Of a stretch of DNA of 44,618 nt, positions 35,772 to 44,542 are shown piece by piece (position 1 is the stretch's first letter; the number at the start of each line of letters is the position of its first letter). A program made the translations under genes and the position numbers. The notes under the pieces were generated by a model. The model was given only the letters and a program-made list of their open reading frames with translations. It had not been told where the DNA came from and made no database searches. This DNA comes from Caulobacter segnis (GTDB taxonomy: Bacteria > Pseudomonadota > Alphaproteobacteria > Caulobacterales > Caulobacteraceae): positions 1 to 44,618 of the forward strand of contig NZ_QFQZ01000036.1 in assembly GCF_003243465.1 (NCBI RefSeq), read 5' to 3'.

Positions 35772-36989
35772 TTAGGCCGCGGCCATGGCCTTCTTCAGGT
35801 TCTCGTCGATCTTGTCGAGGAAGCCTTCGGTGGTCAGCCAGCCTTGCTTGTCGCCGACCAGCAGGGCCAGGTCCTTGGTCATGTAGCCGCTCTCGACGGT
35901 GTCGACGCAGACCTTCTCGAGCGTGGCGGCGAAGTTGGCCAGCTCAGTGTTGTTGTCCAGCTTGGCGCGGTGGGCCAGACCACGCGTCCAGGCGAAGATC
36001 GAGGCGATCGAGTTGGTCGAGGTGCTCTCGCCCTTCTGGTGCTGGCGGTAGTGGCGGGTGACGGTGCCGTGGGCGGCCTCGGCTTCCACCGTCTTGCCGT
36101 CCGGCGTCATCAACACCGAGGTCATCAGGCCCAGCGAGCCGAAGCCCTGGGCGACGATGTCCGACTGCACGTCGCCGTCGTAGTTCTTGCAGGCCCAGAC
36201 ATAGCCGCCCGACCACTTCAGCGCCGAGGCGACCATGTCGTCGATCAGGCGGTGCTCGTAGTGGATGCCCAGGGCCTTGAACTGCTCGGCGTAGTGCGCG
36301 TCGTAGACTTCCTGGAAGATGTCCTTGAAGCGACCGTCATAGGCCTTGAGGATCGTGTTCTTGGTCGACAGGTAGACCGGGTATTTGCGGTTCAGGCCGT
36401 AGGCGAACGAGGCGTGGGCGAACTCGCGGATCGACTCGTCGAGGTTGTACATCGCCATGGCGACGCCCGAACCCGGAGCCTTGAACACTTCGTGTTCGAT
36501 CGTCTGGCCGTCCTCGCCGACAAACTTGATCGTCAGCGTGCCCTTGCCGGGGAACAGGAAGTCGGTGGCGCGGTACTGGTCGCCGAAGGCGTGACGGCCG
36601 ACGATGATCGGCTGGGTCCAGCCCGGCACCAGGCGCGGCACGTTCTGGCAGATGATCGGTTCGCGGAAGATCACGCCGCCCAGGATGTTGCGGATCGTGC
36701 CATTCGGCGACTTCCACATCTTTTTCAGGTTGAACTCCTTCACGCGGGCTTCGTCCGGCGTGATGGTGGCGCACTTGACGGCGACGCCATGCTTCTTGGT
36801 CGCGTTGGCGGCGTCGATCGTGACCTGGTCGTCGGTGGCGTCACGGTTTTCAACCGACAGGTCGTAGTAATCCAGTTCCAGGTCCAGGTACGGGAAGATC
36901 AGCTTATCCTTGATGAGCTTCCAGATGATCCGGGTCATTTCGTCCCCGTCCATGTCGACGACGGGATTGGCGACTTTGATCTTGGCCAT
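35772..36989 (-). CDS. icd: NADP-dependent isocitrate dehydrogenase
   Basis: TCA-cycle enzyme converting isocitrate to 2-oxoglutarate, 405 aa. It is the homodimeric type related to the eukaryotic mitochondrial enzyme rather than the E. coli type: NPVVDMDGDEMTRIIW at about 8-23, then NLKKMWKSPNGTIRNILGG, FREPII, and YDGDVQSDIVAQGFGSLG. NADP contacts are expected around HGTVTRHYRQHQKG (about 308-321). The terminal KDLALLVGDKQGWLTTEGF is also typical. It is monocistronic, with a terminator 30 nt after its stop. The 276-base gap between it and the histidine kinase gene has no further gene. Confidence 0.97.
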   Translation of the reverse strand: MAKIKVANPVVDMDGDEMTRIIWKLIKDKLIFPYLDLELDYYDLSVENRDATDDQVTIDAANATKKHGVAVKCATITPDEARVKEFNLKKMWKSPNGTIRNILGGVIFREPIICQNVPRLVPGWTQPIIVGRHAFGDQYRATDFLFPGKGTLTIKFVGEDGQTIEHEVFKAPGSGVAMAMYNLDESIREFAHASFAYGLNRKYPVYLSTKNTILKAYDGRFKDIFQEVYDAHYAEQFKALGIHYEHRLIDDMVASALKWSGGYVWACKNYDGDVQSDIVAQGFGSLGLMTSVLMTPDGKTVEAEAAHGTVTRHYRQHQKGESTSTNSIASIFAWTRGLAHRAKLDNNTELANFAATLEKVCVDTVESGYMTKDLALLVGDKQGWLTTEGFLDKIDENLKKAMAAA

Positions 36990-37265
36990 TGCGGGGCAGT
37001 TCCTCTGGCGGTGGCGCGCCTGGAGCGGCCTGGCGCACAGGGCCAGGACGCGGCGCGGACCGGCTGGCTATAGACTGTTGCGTCGCGAGGGAAAAGCGGA
37101 TCGGTTGGCGCAAGCGCTGACGTTCGATCCTTCAGTTCGTCAGTTGGGGTTTTCCGCCGGCGGGGGCGCGTGCGCGAAAACAGTGTGCGAAGGGCGTTTC
37201 AGTAACCGATCGCGTGAATTTCCAGAGTGAGGCCGGTCCGCAGAAGCGACCGGCGCGGGGGTGCT

Positions 37266-39752
37266 GTGAACGGCAATTCAGTTCCGAACGATCAGGTCGC
37301 CAAGCCGTTGGCGCGTCGGCTGCTGACCATGGTCGCGATGCTGTCCGTCGCCGTGACCGGCGTCGCCACGGCGGCGGCCTTCTTCTTCGTCCGCGAGAGC
37401 GCGGCCGACGCCCAGACCCGTCATCTGGCGGCCTATGTCGCCGAGCGGGTCAAGACCGAGGATCGGCTGTTCTCGGATCTGGTGAAGGTCCAGGACGCCG
37501 CCGCCGAAGCCCTGACGCGGCGCCTGCGGATGGGCGACGGCGCCCGCGACGCGGCGCGGTTCGACGCCCTGTTCCCCGAGCGCGGCGACGGCACCCGCCG
37601 CTCTGCGCCGGGGCTTTTCGACGGCGCCCGGATCGGCGAGCGCTATGTCTATGGCGTCGGCGCCTACATGCCGCGCGCCGCCACCCTGACGCCGGCCGAG
37701 AAGACGCTGTTCGTCTCGGCCCTGGACGTGGTGGCCGCGACCGGCGAGGCCCAGCTGCGGCACTACGACAACTTCTACTTCTTCACCCCGGACGCGCGGG
37801 TGGTGATGTTTGGGCCCAAGCGCGCCGACAAGCTGCTCTTCTATCGGCGCGACGCCCCGCCGAACCTCGACATCGGCGGCGAGGAGATGACCCAACTGAC
37901 CTTGCCGCGGAACAATCCCGAACGGGTCATGAGGTGCACCAAGCTGCGCCGGTTGATCTCCGATCCCACCGGACGGCGGCTGTCCGTCGCCTGCCTGACG
38001 CCGTTCTACCTGAATGGCCGCTTCCTGGGCGCTTTCGGGACCAGTCTGTCGCTGAACTCCTACCTGCTGCGGGCGGTGGGCGATGCGCTGCCAGGCGGCC
38101 ACAACATGATCGTCGCGGATAGCGGCGAGCTGATCGCCGCCCAGGGCATCTCCCGGAAGGGCGCAGTCGACGCCTTCGCCCTGCGCCGCTTCGAGACCGA
38201 CAGCGATCTTCGCAACCTGGTTCGGCACGTCCGGGCGCAGAACCGCGACGTCGGCACGGTGCTGTCGCCGCGCGGCGACAGGCTGGTGGCCTACGGGCGC
38301 CTGGTGGAGCCGGGCTGGTGGTTCCTGATGACCTTTCCGTCGAGGGACATCATCTGGTCGTCGCTGAAGACCGCCTCATGGGTGCTGCTGTTCGGCTTCC
38401 TGGGCGTGCTGGCGCAAATCCTGCTGCTGTATCGCCTGACCAACCAGATGGTCGTCGCGCCGCTTCGCAACCTCGCCGACGCCCAGCGGGCGCGCAACCC
38501 CGCGGCGGCGGCGTCCATCGAGACCCGCGAGGACGAGATCGGGGCGCTGGCGCGGTCGCTGCGGGGCCAGCGCGAGCAGAACGACGAACTGCTGCGCTCC
38601 CTGGAAGAGCGCGTGACCCAGCGCACCGCCGAACTGGAGCGGGCGAACCAGGCCAAGTCGGTCTTCCTGGCCAATATGAGCCATGAGCTTCGCACGCCCC
38701 TGAACGGGGTGATCGCTATCGGCGACCGCCTCGCCGAGGAACAGGACCCCGCCGTGCGCCGCGAGCTGGCCGCCTTGGTCGCATCCTCGGGGCGCCTGCT
38801 GGAGCAGGTGCTCAGCGATATCCTGGACGCATCCAAGATCGACGCCGGGGAGTTCCAGCTGACTCCCGAACCCTTCGACCTGGCCCTGCTGGTCCAGGGC
38901 ATGGCCGAACTCCATGCGGCGGCCGCCCAGGCCAAGGGGCTGGTCTTCCGTTGGTCGGTGGCGCCGGAGGCGGCGGGAACCTATCGCGGCGACCCGGGCC
39001 GCATCAGCCAGATCCTCTCGAACCTGTTGGCCAACGCCGTGAAGTTCACCGACCAGGGCGAGGTGGCGCTGGAGGTGGACCGCGTCGAATCCGGTCCGCG
39101 CTTCGTGGTGCGCGACACCGGTGTCGGGTTCGACGCAGCCGTGCGCGAGCGCCTGTTCAAGCGCTTCGTGCAGGCCGATCAGTCGATCACCCGCCAATAC
39201 GGGGGAACGGGTCTTGGTCTGTCGATCTGCGCCGCCCTGACCGCGAAGATGGGGGGGCGGATCAGCGCGGACGGCGCGCCGGGCCAGGGCGCTCGTTTCG
39301 AGGTCGTCCTGCCTCTGCCCCGCTGCGACCAGGCGCCGTCCAAGGCCCAGGAGGAGCCTGTCGGCGTCATCTCGCTGGAGGGGCTGCGTGTTCTGGTGGC
39401 CGAGGACCATCCCACCAATCGCAAGGTGGTCGAGGTCGTCCTGCAGCCGTTCGGCGTCGACCTGACTCTGGTGGGCGACGGCGAGGCGGCGCTGGCGGTC
39501 CTGGACGAAGCGCCGTTCGACGCCGTGCTGATGGATATGCAGATGCCGGTGCTGGACGGCCTGTCGGCCACCCGCGCCATCCGGGCCCGCGAAGCGGCTT
39601 CCGGCGCGCCGCCCATGCTGGTGATCATGCTGACCGCCAACGCCATGGAGGAACACATCGCCGCGGCGCTCGCCGCCGGCGCCGACCTTCACCTGGCCAA
39701 GCCCCTGCATCCGGCGCAACTGATCGAGGCGCTGGCGCAGGCGAGGCTCTAA
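37266..39752 (+). CDS. Hybrid sensor histidine kinase with receiver domain
   Basis: Membrane sensor kinase, 828 aa from GTG 37266, which follows GGGGGTG; the longer GTG at 37227 lacks a good site. Membrane helix 1 is at about 18-42 (MVAMLSVAVTGVATAAAFFF). A large periplasmic sensor of dCache-like size reaches about 365, and helix 2 follows (SWVLLFGFLGVLAQILLLY). A HAMP segment comes next (VVAPLRNLADAQ), then HisKA with the phospho-His in FLANMSHELRTPLNGV, and HATPase with ILSNLLANAVKFT, VRDTGVGFD and YGGTGLGLSI. The C-terminal receiver has VLVAEDHPTNR and the phospho-Asp in LMDMQMP. No partner regulator lies beside it, so it probably passes phosphate to a histidine phosphotransferase. It overlaps the stop of the beta-lactamase-like gene by 4 nt. 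Confidence 0.94.
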   Translation: MNGNSVPNDQVAKPLARRLLTMVAMLSVAVTGVATAAAFFFVRESAADAQTRHLAAYVAERVKTEDRLFSDLVKVQDAAAEALTRRLRMGDGARDAARFDALFPERGDGTRRSAPGLFDGARIGERYVYGVGAYMPRAATLTPAEKTLFVSALDVVAATGEAQLRHYDNFYFFTPDARVVMFGPKRADKLLFYRRDAPPNLDIGGEEMTQLTLPRNNPERVMRCTKLRRLISDPTGRRLSVACLTPFYLNGRFLGAFGTSLSLNSYLLRAVGDALPGGHNMIVADSGELIAAQGISRKGAVDAFALRRFETDSDLRNLVRHVRAQNRDVGTVLSPRGDRLVAYGRLVEPGWWFLMTFPSRDIIWSSLKTASWVLLFGFLGVLAQILLLYRLTNQMVVAPLRNLADAQRARNPAAAASIETREDEIGALARSLRGQREQNDELLRSLEERVTQRTAELERANQAKSVFLANMSHELRTPLNGVIAIGDRLAEEQDPAVRRELAALVASSGRLLEQVLSDILDASKIDAGEFQLTPEPFDLALLVQGMAELHAAAAQAKGLVFRWSVAPEAAGTYRGDPGRISQILSNLLANAVKFTDQGEVALEVDRVESGPRFVVRDTGVGFDAAVRERLFKRFVQADQSITRQYGGTGLGLSICAALTAKMGGRISADGAPGQGARFEVVLPLPRCDQAPSKAQEEPVGVISLEGLRVLVAEDHPTNRKVVEVVLQPFGVDLTLVGDGEAALAVLDEAPFDAVLMDMQMPVLDGLSATRAIRAREAASGAPPMLVIMLTANAMEEHIAAALAAGADLHLAKPLHPAQLIEALAQARL

Positions 39753-40744
39753 AAGGATTTCATCACCGTGCGGCCCGCCTCGGCGATGATCGCCTCGCGC
39801 GCGCGAGCCTCGGCGGGGGAGCGCGTGAGGAACACCGCCAGGGCGATGCGGCGGCCGTCTTTCAGCGCGATCAGCGCCACGGCGTGGCTCTCCGCGACGC
39901 CGCCGAGGTCGGGACGCGCCGAGCCCGCCGCCTGCCAGATGCTGGCGCCCTCCGGCAGGACGGCGGCCAGATAGCCCGGATCACCGCCGAGCAGCGGGCG
40001 AGGATCGGCGCTCGCGAAGACCTCGCGCGTGTTGAAGGTTTCGAGCAGCCGGACCATGCCGACGGGCGTGGCGGTGTCGCGCGGGTCGGCCTCGTGGCGA
40101 CGGGCGGCCGCGCCGCGCTGGGCGGGTGGGATGGCTTCGAGCGCTTGACGCCAGGCGGCCTCGCCACGCCAGCCCTGGCGGAACGAGCCCAGGCCGACGG
40201 CCTCGGTCTTGATCTGGCGGCGATAGCGGTCGACCGAAATCCCCGCCAGTTGCCTAACGTCCAGCCAGCCGTTCACCGCCCCGGGGCCGCCGATCCGCTT
40301 GGTCAGCAGGTCGAGCGCGGTGTTGTCGCCGGCGCGGGCGAGGTCTTGCAGCTCCCGAACCGTATAGGCCTGGCGCGCAGGCCAATCGTCGGCGATCCGG
40401 CTGGGCGGCGGCGAAAGATCGACGTCGCGGACGGCGATCGTCTCGCCCAGGTCCAGGTGACCCGCCGCGTGCTCGGCCGCGACGGCCGCCAGGATCGGGA
40501 CCCGCGCCGCCGCGCCCAACACGAACGACCTGTCGCCATTGAAGCCCCAGAGCTGGCGCGTGCCCAGGTCCTCGGCCGCCACGCCCAGAACGGCCGGCGC
40601 GGCGCGGGCGGCGATAGGCTCCATCGCCTTCTGCAGGGCCTTGGGATCCATGGCCGGCTCGCCCTGGCCCAGCATCGGCTTTTCCCGGCAGGCGGCGACG
40701 ATGGGCAGGGCGGCGAGGGCGGTCAGGAAGGCGCGGCGCGTCAT
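39749..40744 (-). CDS. Class A beta-lactamase-fold lipoprotein lacking catalytic residues
   Basis: A 331-aa exported protein. The start has a twin-Arg-like and lipobox signal: TRRAFLTALAALPIVAAC, with Cys19. The body aligns with class A beta-lactamases and related PBP-like proteins: FVLGAAARVPILAA for the active-site helix, ARAGDNTALDLLT for the SDN loop, ADPRDTATPVGMVRLL after the omega loop, and IWQAAGSA where KTG should be. In place of the needed residues there are A78 (Ser70), R81 (Lys73), G139 (Ser130) and A-A-G for Lys-Thr-Gly, while Asp140-Asn141 remain. It therefore should not hydrolyse beta-lactams. It could bind peptidoglycan or another protein. It is convergent with the hybrid kinase. 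Confidence 0.82.
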   Translation of the reverse strand: MTRRAFLTALAALPIVAACREKPMLGQGEPAMDPKALQKAMEPIAARAAPAVLGVAAEDLGTRQLWGFNGDRSFVLGAAARVPILAAVAAEHAAGHLDLGETIAVRDVDLSPPPSRIADDWPARQAYTVRELQDLARAGDNTALDLLTKRIGGPGAVNGWLDVRQLAGISVDRYRRQIKTEAVGLGSFRQGWRGEAAWRQALEAIPPAQRGAAARRHEADPRDTATPVGMVRLLETFNTREVFASADPRPLLGGDPGYLAAVLPEGASIWQAAGSARPDLGGVAESHAVALIALKDGRRIALAVFLTRSPAEARAREAIIAEAGRTVMKSF

Positions 40745-40821
40745 CCCGCCTAAACGCGGCCGTGACGGTTCGGCTGCTTGCCCTCTTGCATCCGGCGCGC
40801 GGTCGGCGGCAAAGGGTGCGG

Positions 40822-41628
40822 ATGACCGACGAAAACCCGTCCGCCTCGGCGCGACCCGCGCCGCCCTGCGTGATCCTCAACGAACCCCAACTGGCCGAGA
40901 ACATCGGCTCGGTCGCGCGGGTGATGGCCAATTTCGGCCTTTACGACCTGCGCCTGGTCCGGCCGCGCGACGGCTGGCCGCAGGAGCGCGCCTGGGCCAG
41001 CGCCTCGGGCGCCAGCTGGCCGCTGGACGACGCCAAGGTGTTCGACAGCCTGGAAGCCGCCATCGCCGACCTTAAGCTGGTCTACGCCACCACGGCCCGC
41101 CCGCGCGAAACGCGCCTGCCTGTCTATACGCCACGCGAAAGCGCCGCCCATCTTGCCGAGGAGGTCGCCCAAGGCCGCCAGGTCGGCCTGCTGTTCGGCG
41201 GCGAGCGGGCGGGGCTGGAGACTCACGACATCGCCCTGTGCCAGGCCATCGTCTCGATCCCGATCGACGAGCGCTTTCGCTCGCTGAATCTCGCCCAGGC
41301 GGTGTCGATCAACGCCTACGAATGGAAGATGACCCAGGACGACCGGCCCTGGAAGAAGTTCGAGCTGAACGTCGAGGAGCCCGCCGACCAGGCCGCGATG
41401 CTCGGCCTCTACGAGCATCTCGAGGACGAGCTGGAGAAGGCCGGCTTCTATCATCCGCCCGAGAAGAAGCCCTCGATGGTCCGCAACCTGCGCGTCCCCC
41501 TGGCCCGCGCCCGCCTGACGGACCAGGAGGTCCGCACCTTCCGGGGCGTAATCACCGCGCTCAGCAAGGGCCGAGGACGCGTGCTGGCCAAGCTGGCGGA
41601 GAAGGCGGCCAAGAAGCCGACCCCTTAG
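40822..41628 (+). CDS. trmJ: tRNA 2'-O-methyltransferase TrmJ (SpoU family)
   Basis: SPOUT-class enzyme that methylates the ribose at position 32 of tRNAs, 268 aa. ATG 40822 follows AAGGGTG; the longer frame has no fitting signal. Motif 1 is NEPQLAENIGSVARVMANFG (about 18-37), motif 2 GLLFGGERAGLETHDIALC, and motif 3 IPIDERFRSLNLAQAVSI. The knotted SAM fold is at about 15-175. The C-terminal extension (LYEHLEDELEKAGFYHP) is the TrmJ-type tail. It is a single gene, with a GC-rich 10-bp hairpin (41655-41688) after it. Confidence 0.93.
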   Translation: MTDENPSASARPAPPCVILNEPQLAENIGSVARVMANFGLYDLRLVRPRDGWPQERAWASASGASWPLDDAKVFDSLEAAIADLKLVYATTARPRETRLPVYTPRESAAHLAEEVAQGRQVGLLFGGERAGLETHDIALCQAIVSIPIDERFRSLNLAQAVSINAYEWKMTQDDRPWKKFELNVEEPADQAAMLGLYEHLEDELEKAGFYHPPEKKPSMVRNLRVPLARARLTDQEVRTFRGVITALSKGRGRVLAKLAEKAAKKPTP

Positions 41629-41654
41629 CGGCGGCCCCCTTAAGGAAAAACGGG

Positions 41655-41688
41655 CGGCGGCGGAATTGACCTGGATCATCCGCCGCCG
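41655..41688. other. GC-rich hairpin after trmJ
   Basis: CGGCGGCGGA (41655-41664) pairs with TCCGCCGCCG (41679-41688) with a 14-nt loop. No T run follows, so it is not a normal intrinsic terminator. Confidence 0.45.
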
Positions 41689-41736
41689 GATCGACGAGGC
41701 GCAAGCTGGCTCCAGTGGTTAGCAAGGAGCCTTTCC

Positions 41737-42153
41737 ATGAACCCTGACGCCATCACCCTCGTCGTCGTCGCCGACGGCCGTCGCGCCCGCCTTCTGGAAC
41801 AGCCGCGCATCGATGGCCCGCTGCATGACCGGCCCGAATGGCTGGCCGACGTGAAGGAACATCACGATCACGCCGCCCCCAGCCACATCACTCACGCGGG
41901 CGACGCCCGCGATCGGGCTGAAAAGGCTTTCCTGACGGCCCTGGCCAAGCGCCTGGAAGGCCTGGCCGCCAGGCACCATTTCGATCAGGTCGTGCTGGCC
42001 GCCCCGCCGCGCGCCCTGGGCCACCTGCGCTAGGCGCTGCCGGCCGGCCTGGCCCGCAAGGTCGTCGGATCGGATCCGCACGAGCGCGTCGACGCCACCA
42101 TCATCACGCTGGAAGCCGCGGTTCACGCCGCGCGCTACGCCCACGCGGCCTGA
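41737..42153 (+). pseudogene. Host-attachment-family protein (baeRF-type), interrupted by amber codon
   Basis: Starts at ATG 41737 with GGAG upstream. The frame reads ITLVVVADGRRARLLEQ, then FDQVVLAAPPRALGHLR, where a TAG at 42031-42033 stops it after 98 codons. The same frame continues without any shift for 39 more sense codons (ALPAGLARKVVGSDPHERVD, ITLEAAVHAARYAHAA) to TGA at 42151-42153, giving the expected 138-codon product of the family. These proteins resemble the bacterial 'protein required for attachment to host cells', related to release-factor-like folds. The clean continuation points to a single-base nonsense change (CAG, AAG or GAG to TAG) or a sequencing error. Suppression is possible but not shown. 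Confidence 0.8.
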
Positions 42154-42190
42154 TACCCGCCCGGCGGCTCCCCGGGAGCGGTAGACGGGA

Positions 42191-42219
42191 GACGAGCGGC
42201 CCTTGCGCCGCTCGTCTTT
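42191..42219 (+). terminator. Terminator after the interrupted attachment gene
   Basis: GACGAGCGGC (42191-42200) and GCCGCTCGTC (42207-42216) form a perfect 10-bp stem with a 6-nt loop, followed by TTT. Confidence 0.75.
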
Positions 42220-42274
42220 CCCGCGTTCACTCCTGTCAAACAAGCGTTCGCGAAATGAACGCCGGGAGGGCGCC

Positions 42275-43558
42275 ATGAACCGTCGGGAAATGCTGGCCAT
42301 GGCCGGCGCATTGGGATTCGCTCCTGGCCTTGCGGCCTCGGCGGCCTTGGCGGCGGACGCGACGGCGGCGCGAGACGCCTATCTCTACGCCCTGCCGCTG
42401 ATCGAGATGGCGACCACCCGGGCGCGGATGCTCAAGGCGCCCGGCGCGGCCATCAACCGCCTGGATCACGCGCGGACCCTGGCGGACCACACCTCGCGCC
42501 GCGTGACCACGCCCAACAACGACACCCTCTACTCCATCGCCTTCCTGGACCTGACCAAGGGGCCGGCGACGCTGACCATCCCGCCGATGGGCCAGCGCTA
42601 CTACTCGGCCGCGGTCATGGACATGTTCACCAACAACAACGTGGTGCTGGGCACGCGCACGATCAGCGGGGAGGGCGGGATCTTCACACTGGTCGGTCCG
42701 GGCCAGGCCTCGACGGGGCCCAATCCCGTGCGGATCGCCACGCCGCATGCCTGGCTCCTGCTGCGCGTGCTGACCGACGGCGGAGACGACCTGGCGGCCG
42801 CGCACAAGGCGCAGGACGGGTTCTTGCTCAAGGGGGCGCCCGCCGCCCCGGTCCCCGCCTATGCGACCCGCGACGCCGCGCCGGACGCCTATTTCGCCGC
42901 GGCCCGCGCGCTGCTGGCCAGCGACCCGGCTCCGCCGAGCGACCTGCGTATCCTGCGCCGCACCGCCGCCTATCTGGGCGCGGGTCCGTTCGACGCCGCC
43001 AGCGCCGCCGACGGCGTCGACGAGGCGCGGCTGATCACCCAGTTCGCCAAGGGGCGGCAGACCTTCACCGGCGGCTGGGCCTATCCGCGCCCGAGCCTCG
43101 GCGACTTCGGCCAGGACTATCTCTACCGGGCGATCGTCGCCCTGCAGGGGCTGGGCGCGCTGCCCGTGGCCGAAGCGATGTACATGAAGGCCGCCGGCGA
43201 CGACGAGGCGGGACTGTTCACAGGCGACGGACTCTACCGCCTGAGCCTGCCCGCGAAGCTGCCGCTGGACGGCTTCTGGTCGCTGTCGATGTACGAGGCC
43301 ACGACCGACGGGCAGTTCTTCTTCACCGACAATCCGCTGGGTCGCTACACGATCGGCGACCGCACGAAAGGCCTCAAGCGCAACACCGACGGATCGCTCG
43401 ACATCTGGATCGGCCGCACCGACCCAGGCGGCGAGCGCTCGGCCAACTGGCTGCCCGCGCCCAAGGCGGGGCCGTTCGCGATGTACCTGCGCGCCTATCT
43501 GCCCCGGGCCGAGCTGCTGGACGGCCGCTTCCGCCTGCCGCCGGTGACCAAGGTCTAG
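42275..43558 (+). CDS. Exported DUF1254/DUF1214 protein
   Basis: A 427-aa periplasmic protein. ATG 42275 has a strong GGGAGGG site. The signal is of twin-Arg type (NRREMLAMAGALGFAPGLAA). The DUF1254 part (about 30-180) contains AYLYALPLIEMATTRARM and PNNDTLYSIAFLDLTKGPATL. The DUF1214 part (about 310-420) contains FWSLSMYEATTDGQFFFTDNP and GSLDIWIGRTDPGGERSANW. Both domains are common in bacterial envelope proteins of unknown function. The stop overlaps the convergent LysR gene by 4 nt. Confidence 0.88.
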   Translation: MNRREMLAMAGALGFAPGLAASAALAADATAARDAYLYALPLIEMATTRARMLKAPGAAINRLDHARTLADHTSRRVTTPNNDTLYSIAFLDLTKGPATLTIPPMGQRYYSAAVMDMFTNNNVVLGTRTISGEGGIFTLVGPGQASTGPNPVRIATPHAWLLLRVLTDGGDDLAAAHKAQDGFLLKGAPAAPVPAYATRDAAPDAYFAAARALLASDPAPPSDLRILRRTAAYLGAGPFDAASAADGVDEARLITQFAKGRQTFTGGWAYPRPSLGDFGQDYLYRAIVALQGLGALPVAEAMYMKAAGDDEAGLFTGDGLYRLSLPAKLPLDGFWSLSMYEATTDGQFFFTDNPLGRYTIGDRTKGLKRNTDGSLDIWIGRTDPGGERSANWLPAPKAGPFAMYLRAYLPRAELLDGRFRLPPVTKV

Positions 43559-44427
43559 CCGGCCAGCACCCGCTCCAGGTGCTCGACCAGCAGGCGCACC
43601 TTGGCGGGCAGCAGGCGCAGGTGCGGATAGACGGCCCAGACCCCCTCGTCGGCGGGGCGATGGTTATCGAGCAGGGGAATGAGCCGTCCTTCGGCGATCG
43701 CCGCGTCGACATAGAAGTTGGGCAGCTGGCACACGCCCAGGCCGCTTAGCGTCGCGTCCAGCACGGCCTGGCCGCTGTTGCAGCGCCAGCGACCGCGCGG
43801 CTTGAAGGCGATCTCGCGTTCGCCGTCGCGGAACGGCCAGGTGTCGCTGGCCCCCAGCACGCAGGCGTGGTCCTCCAGGTCGACGATCTGCTTCGGCGCG
43901 CCGGCCCGCGCCAGATAGTCCGGCGAGGCGCACAGCCGGCGCGTGCGCGAGGCCAGGCGCTTGGCGATCAGCCGGCTGTCGGTCAGGCGGCCGAAGCGGA
44001 TGGCCAGGTCGAAGCCTTCGCTGACGATGTCGCGAACGGCGTCGTCCAGGTCGATCTCGATCGACAGCCGCGGATGGGAGAGGGCGAAGGCGTTGACGGC
44101 TGGAACCACGAACCGCTCGCCATAGGCGGCCGAGCAGGTCATGCGCAGCAGGCCGCGCGGTTCGCCATCCTCCTCGCCCACGGCGGCCAGGGCCTCGTCG
44201 CGGTCCTGGATCAGCTGTCGGCAGCGGGCGAGGAAGGCGCGCCCGGCGTCGGTCAGGCTGACGCGGCGGGTCGTGCGGTAAAGCAGGCGGGTCTGCAGCC
44301 GTTCTTCCAGGCTCGCCACGGCGCGACTGACCCCCGAGGTCGACAGGCCCAGGCGCGCTGCGGCGCGCGAGAAGCTCTCGGCCTCGGCCGTGGCCACGAA
44401 TTCGTCGATGCCATCCCAGCGGCTCAT
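43555..44427 (-). CDS. LysR-family transcriptional regulator
   Basis: LTTR, 290 aa, complete. The N-terminal winged helix is FVATAEAESFSRAAARLGLS (about 10-29), then GVSRAVASLEERLQTRLLYR. The ligand-binding domain runs from about 92, with GLLRMTCSAAYGERFV and EGFDLAIRFGRLTDSRL. It belongs to the large group close to DsdC/PcaQ-like forms with an EEDGEPRG linker, and the effector is unknown. It is divergent from the class III alcohol dehydrogenase gene, so it may regulate that gene; this is inference from position. Confidence 0.92.
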   Translation of the reverse strand: MSRWDGIDEFVATAEAESFSRAAARLGLSTSGVSRAVASLEERLQTRLLYRTTRRVSLTDAGRAFLARCRQLIQDRDEALAAVGEEDGEPRGLLRMTCSAAYGERFVVPAVNAFALSHPRLSIEIDLDDAVRDIVSEGFDLAIRFGRLTDSRLIAKRLASRTRRLCASPDYLARAGAPKQIVDLEDHACVLGASDTWPFRDGEREIAFKPRGRWRCNSGQAVLDATLSGLGVCQLPNFYVDAAIAEGRLIPLLDNHRPADEGVWAVYPHLRLLPAKVRLLVEHLERVLAG

Positions 44428-44458
44428 GGCCGCGTGGTGGGTGAATTATCCCCATTAT

Positions 44459-44473
44459 GCAACAATGTTTTGC
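44459..44473. promoter_or_regulatory. Inverted repeat in the lysR/adh divergent region
   Basis: GCAA (44459-44462) and TTGC (44470-44473) flank a 7-nt centre with ACA-A-TGT. The spacing is of the T-N11-A kind used by LysR-type proteins. It is a weak candidate operator. Confidence 0.3.
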
Positions 44474-44542
44474 GCCGGGCGGGATTATCGCCAGGCCTGC
44501 GGGGGCGTACCAAGGGCGCCGAAGATCTCAGGAGACCTCCCG

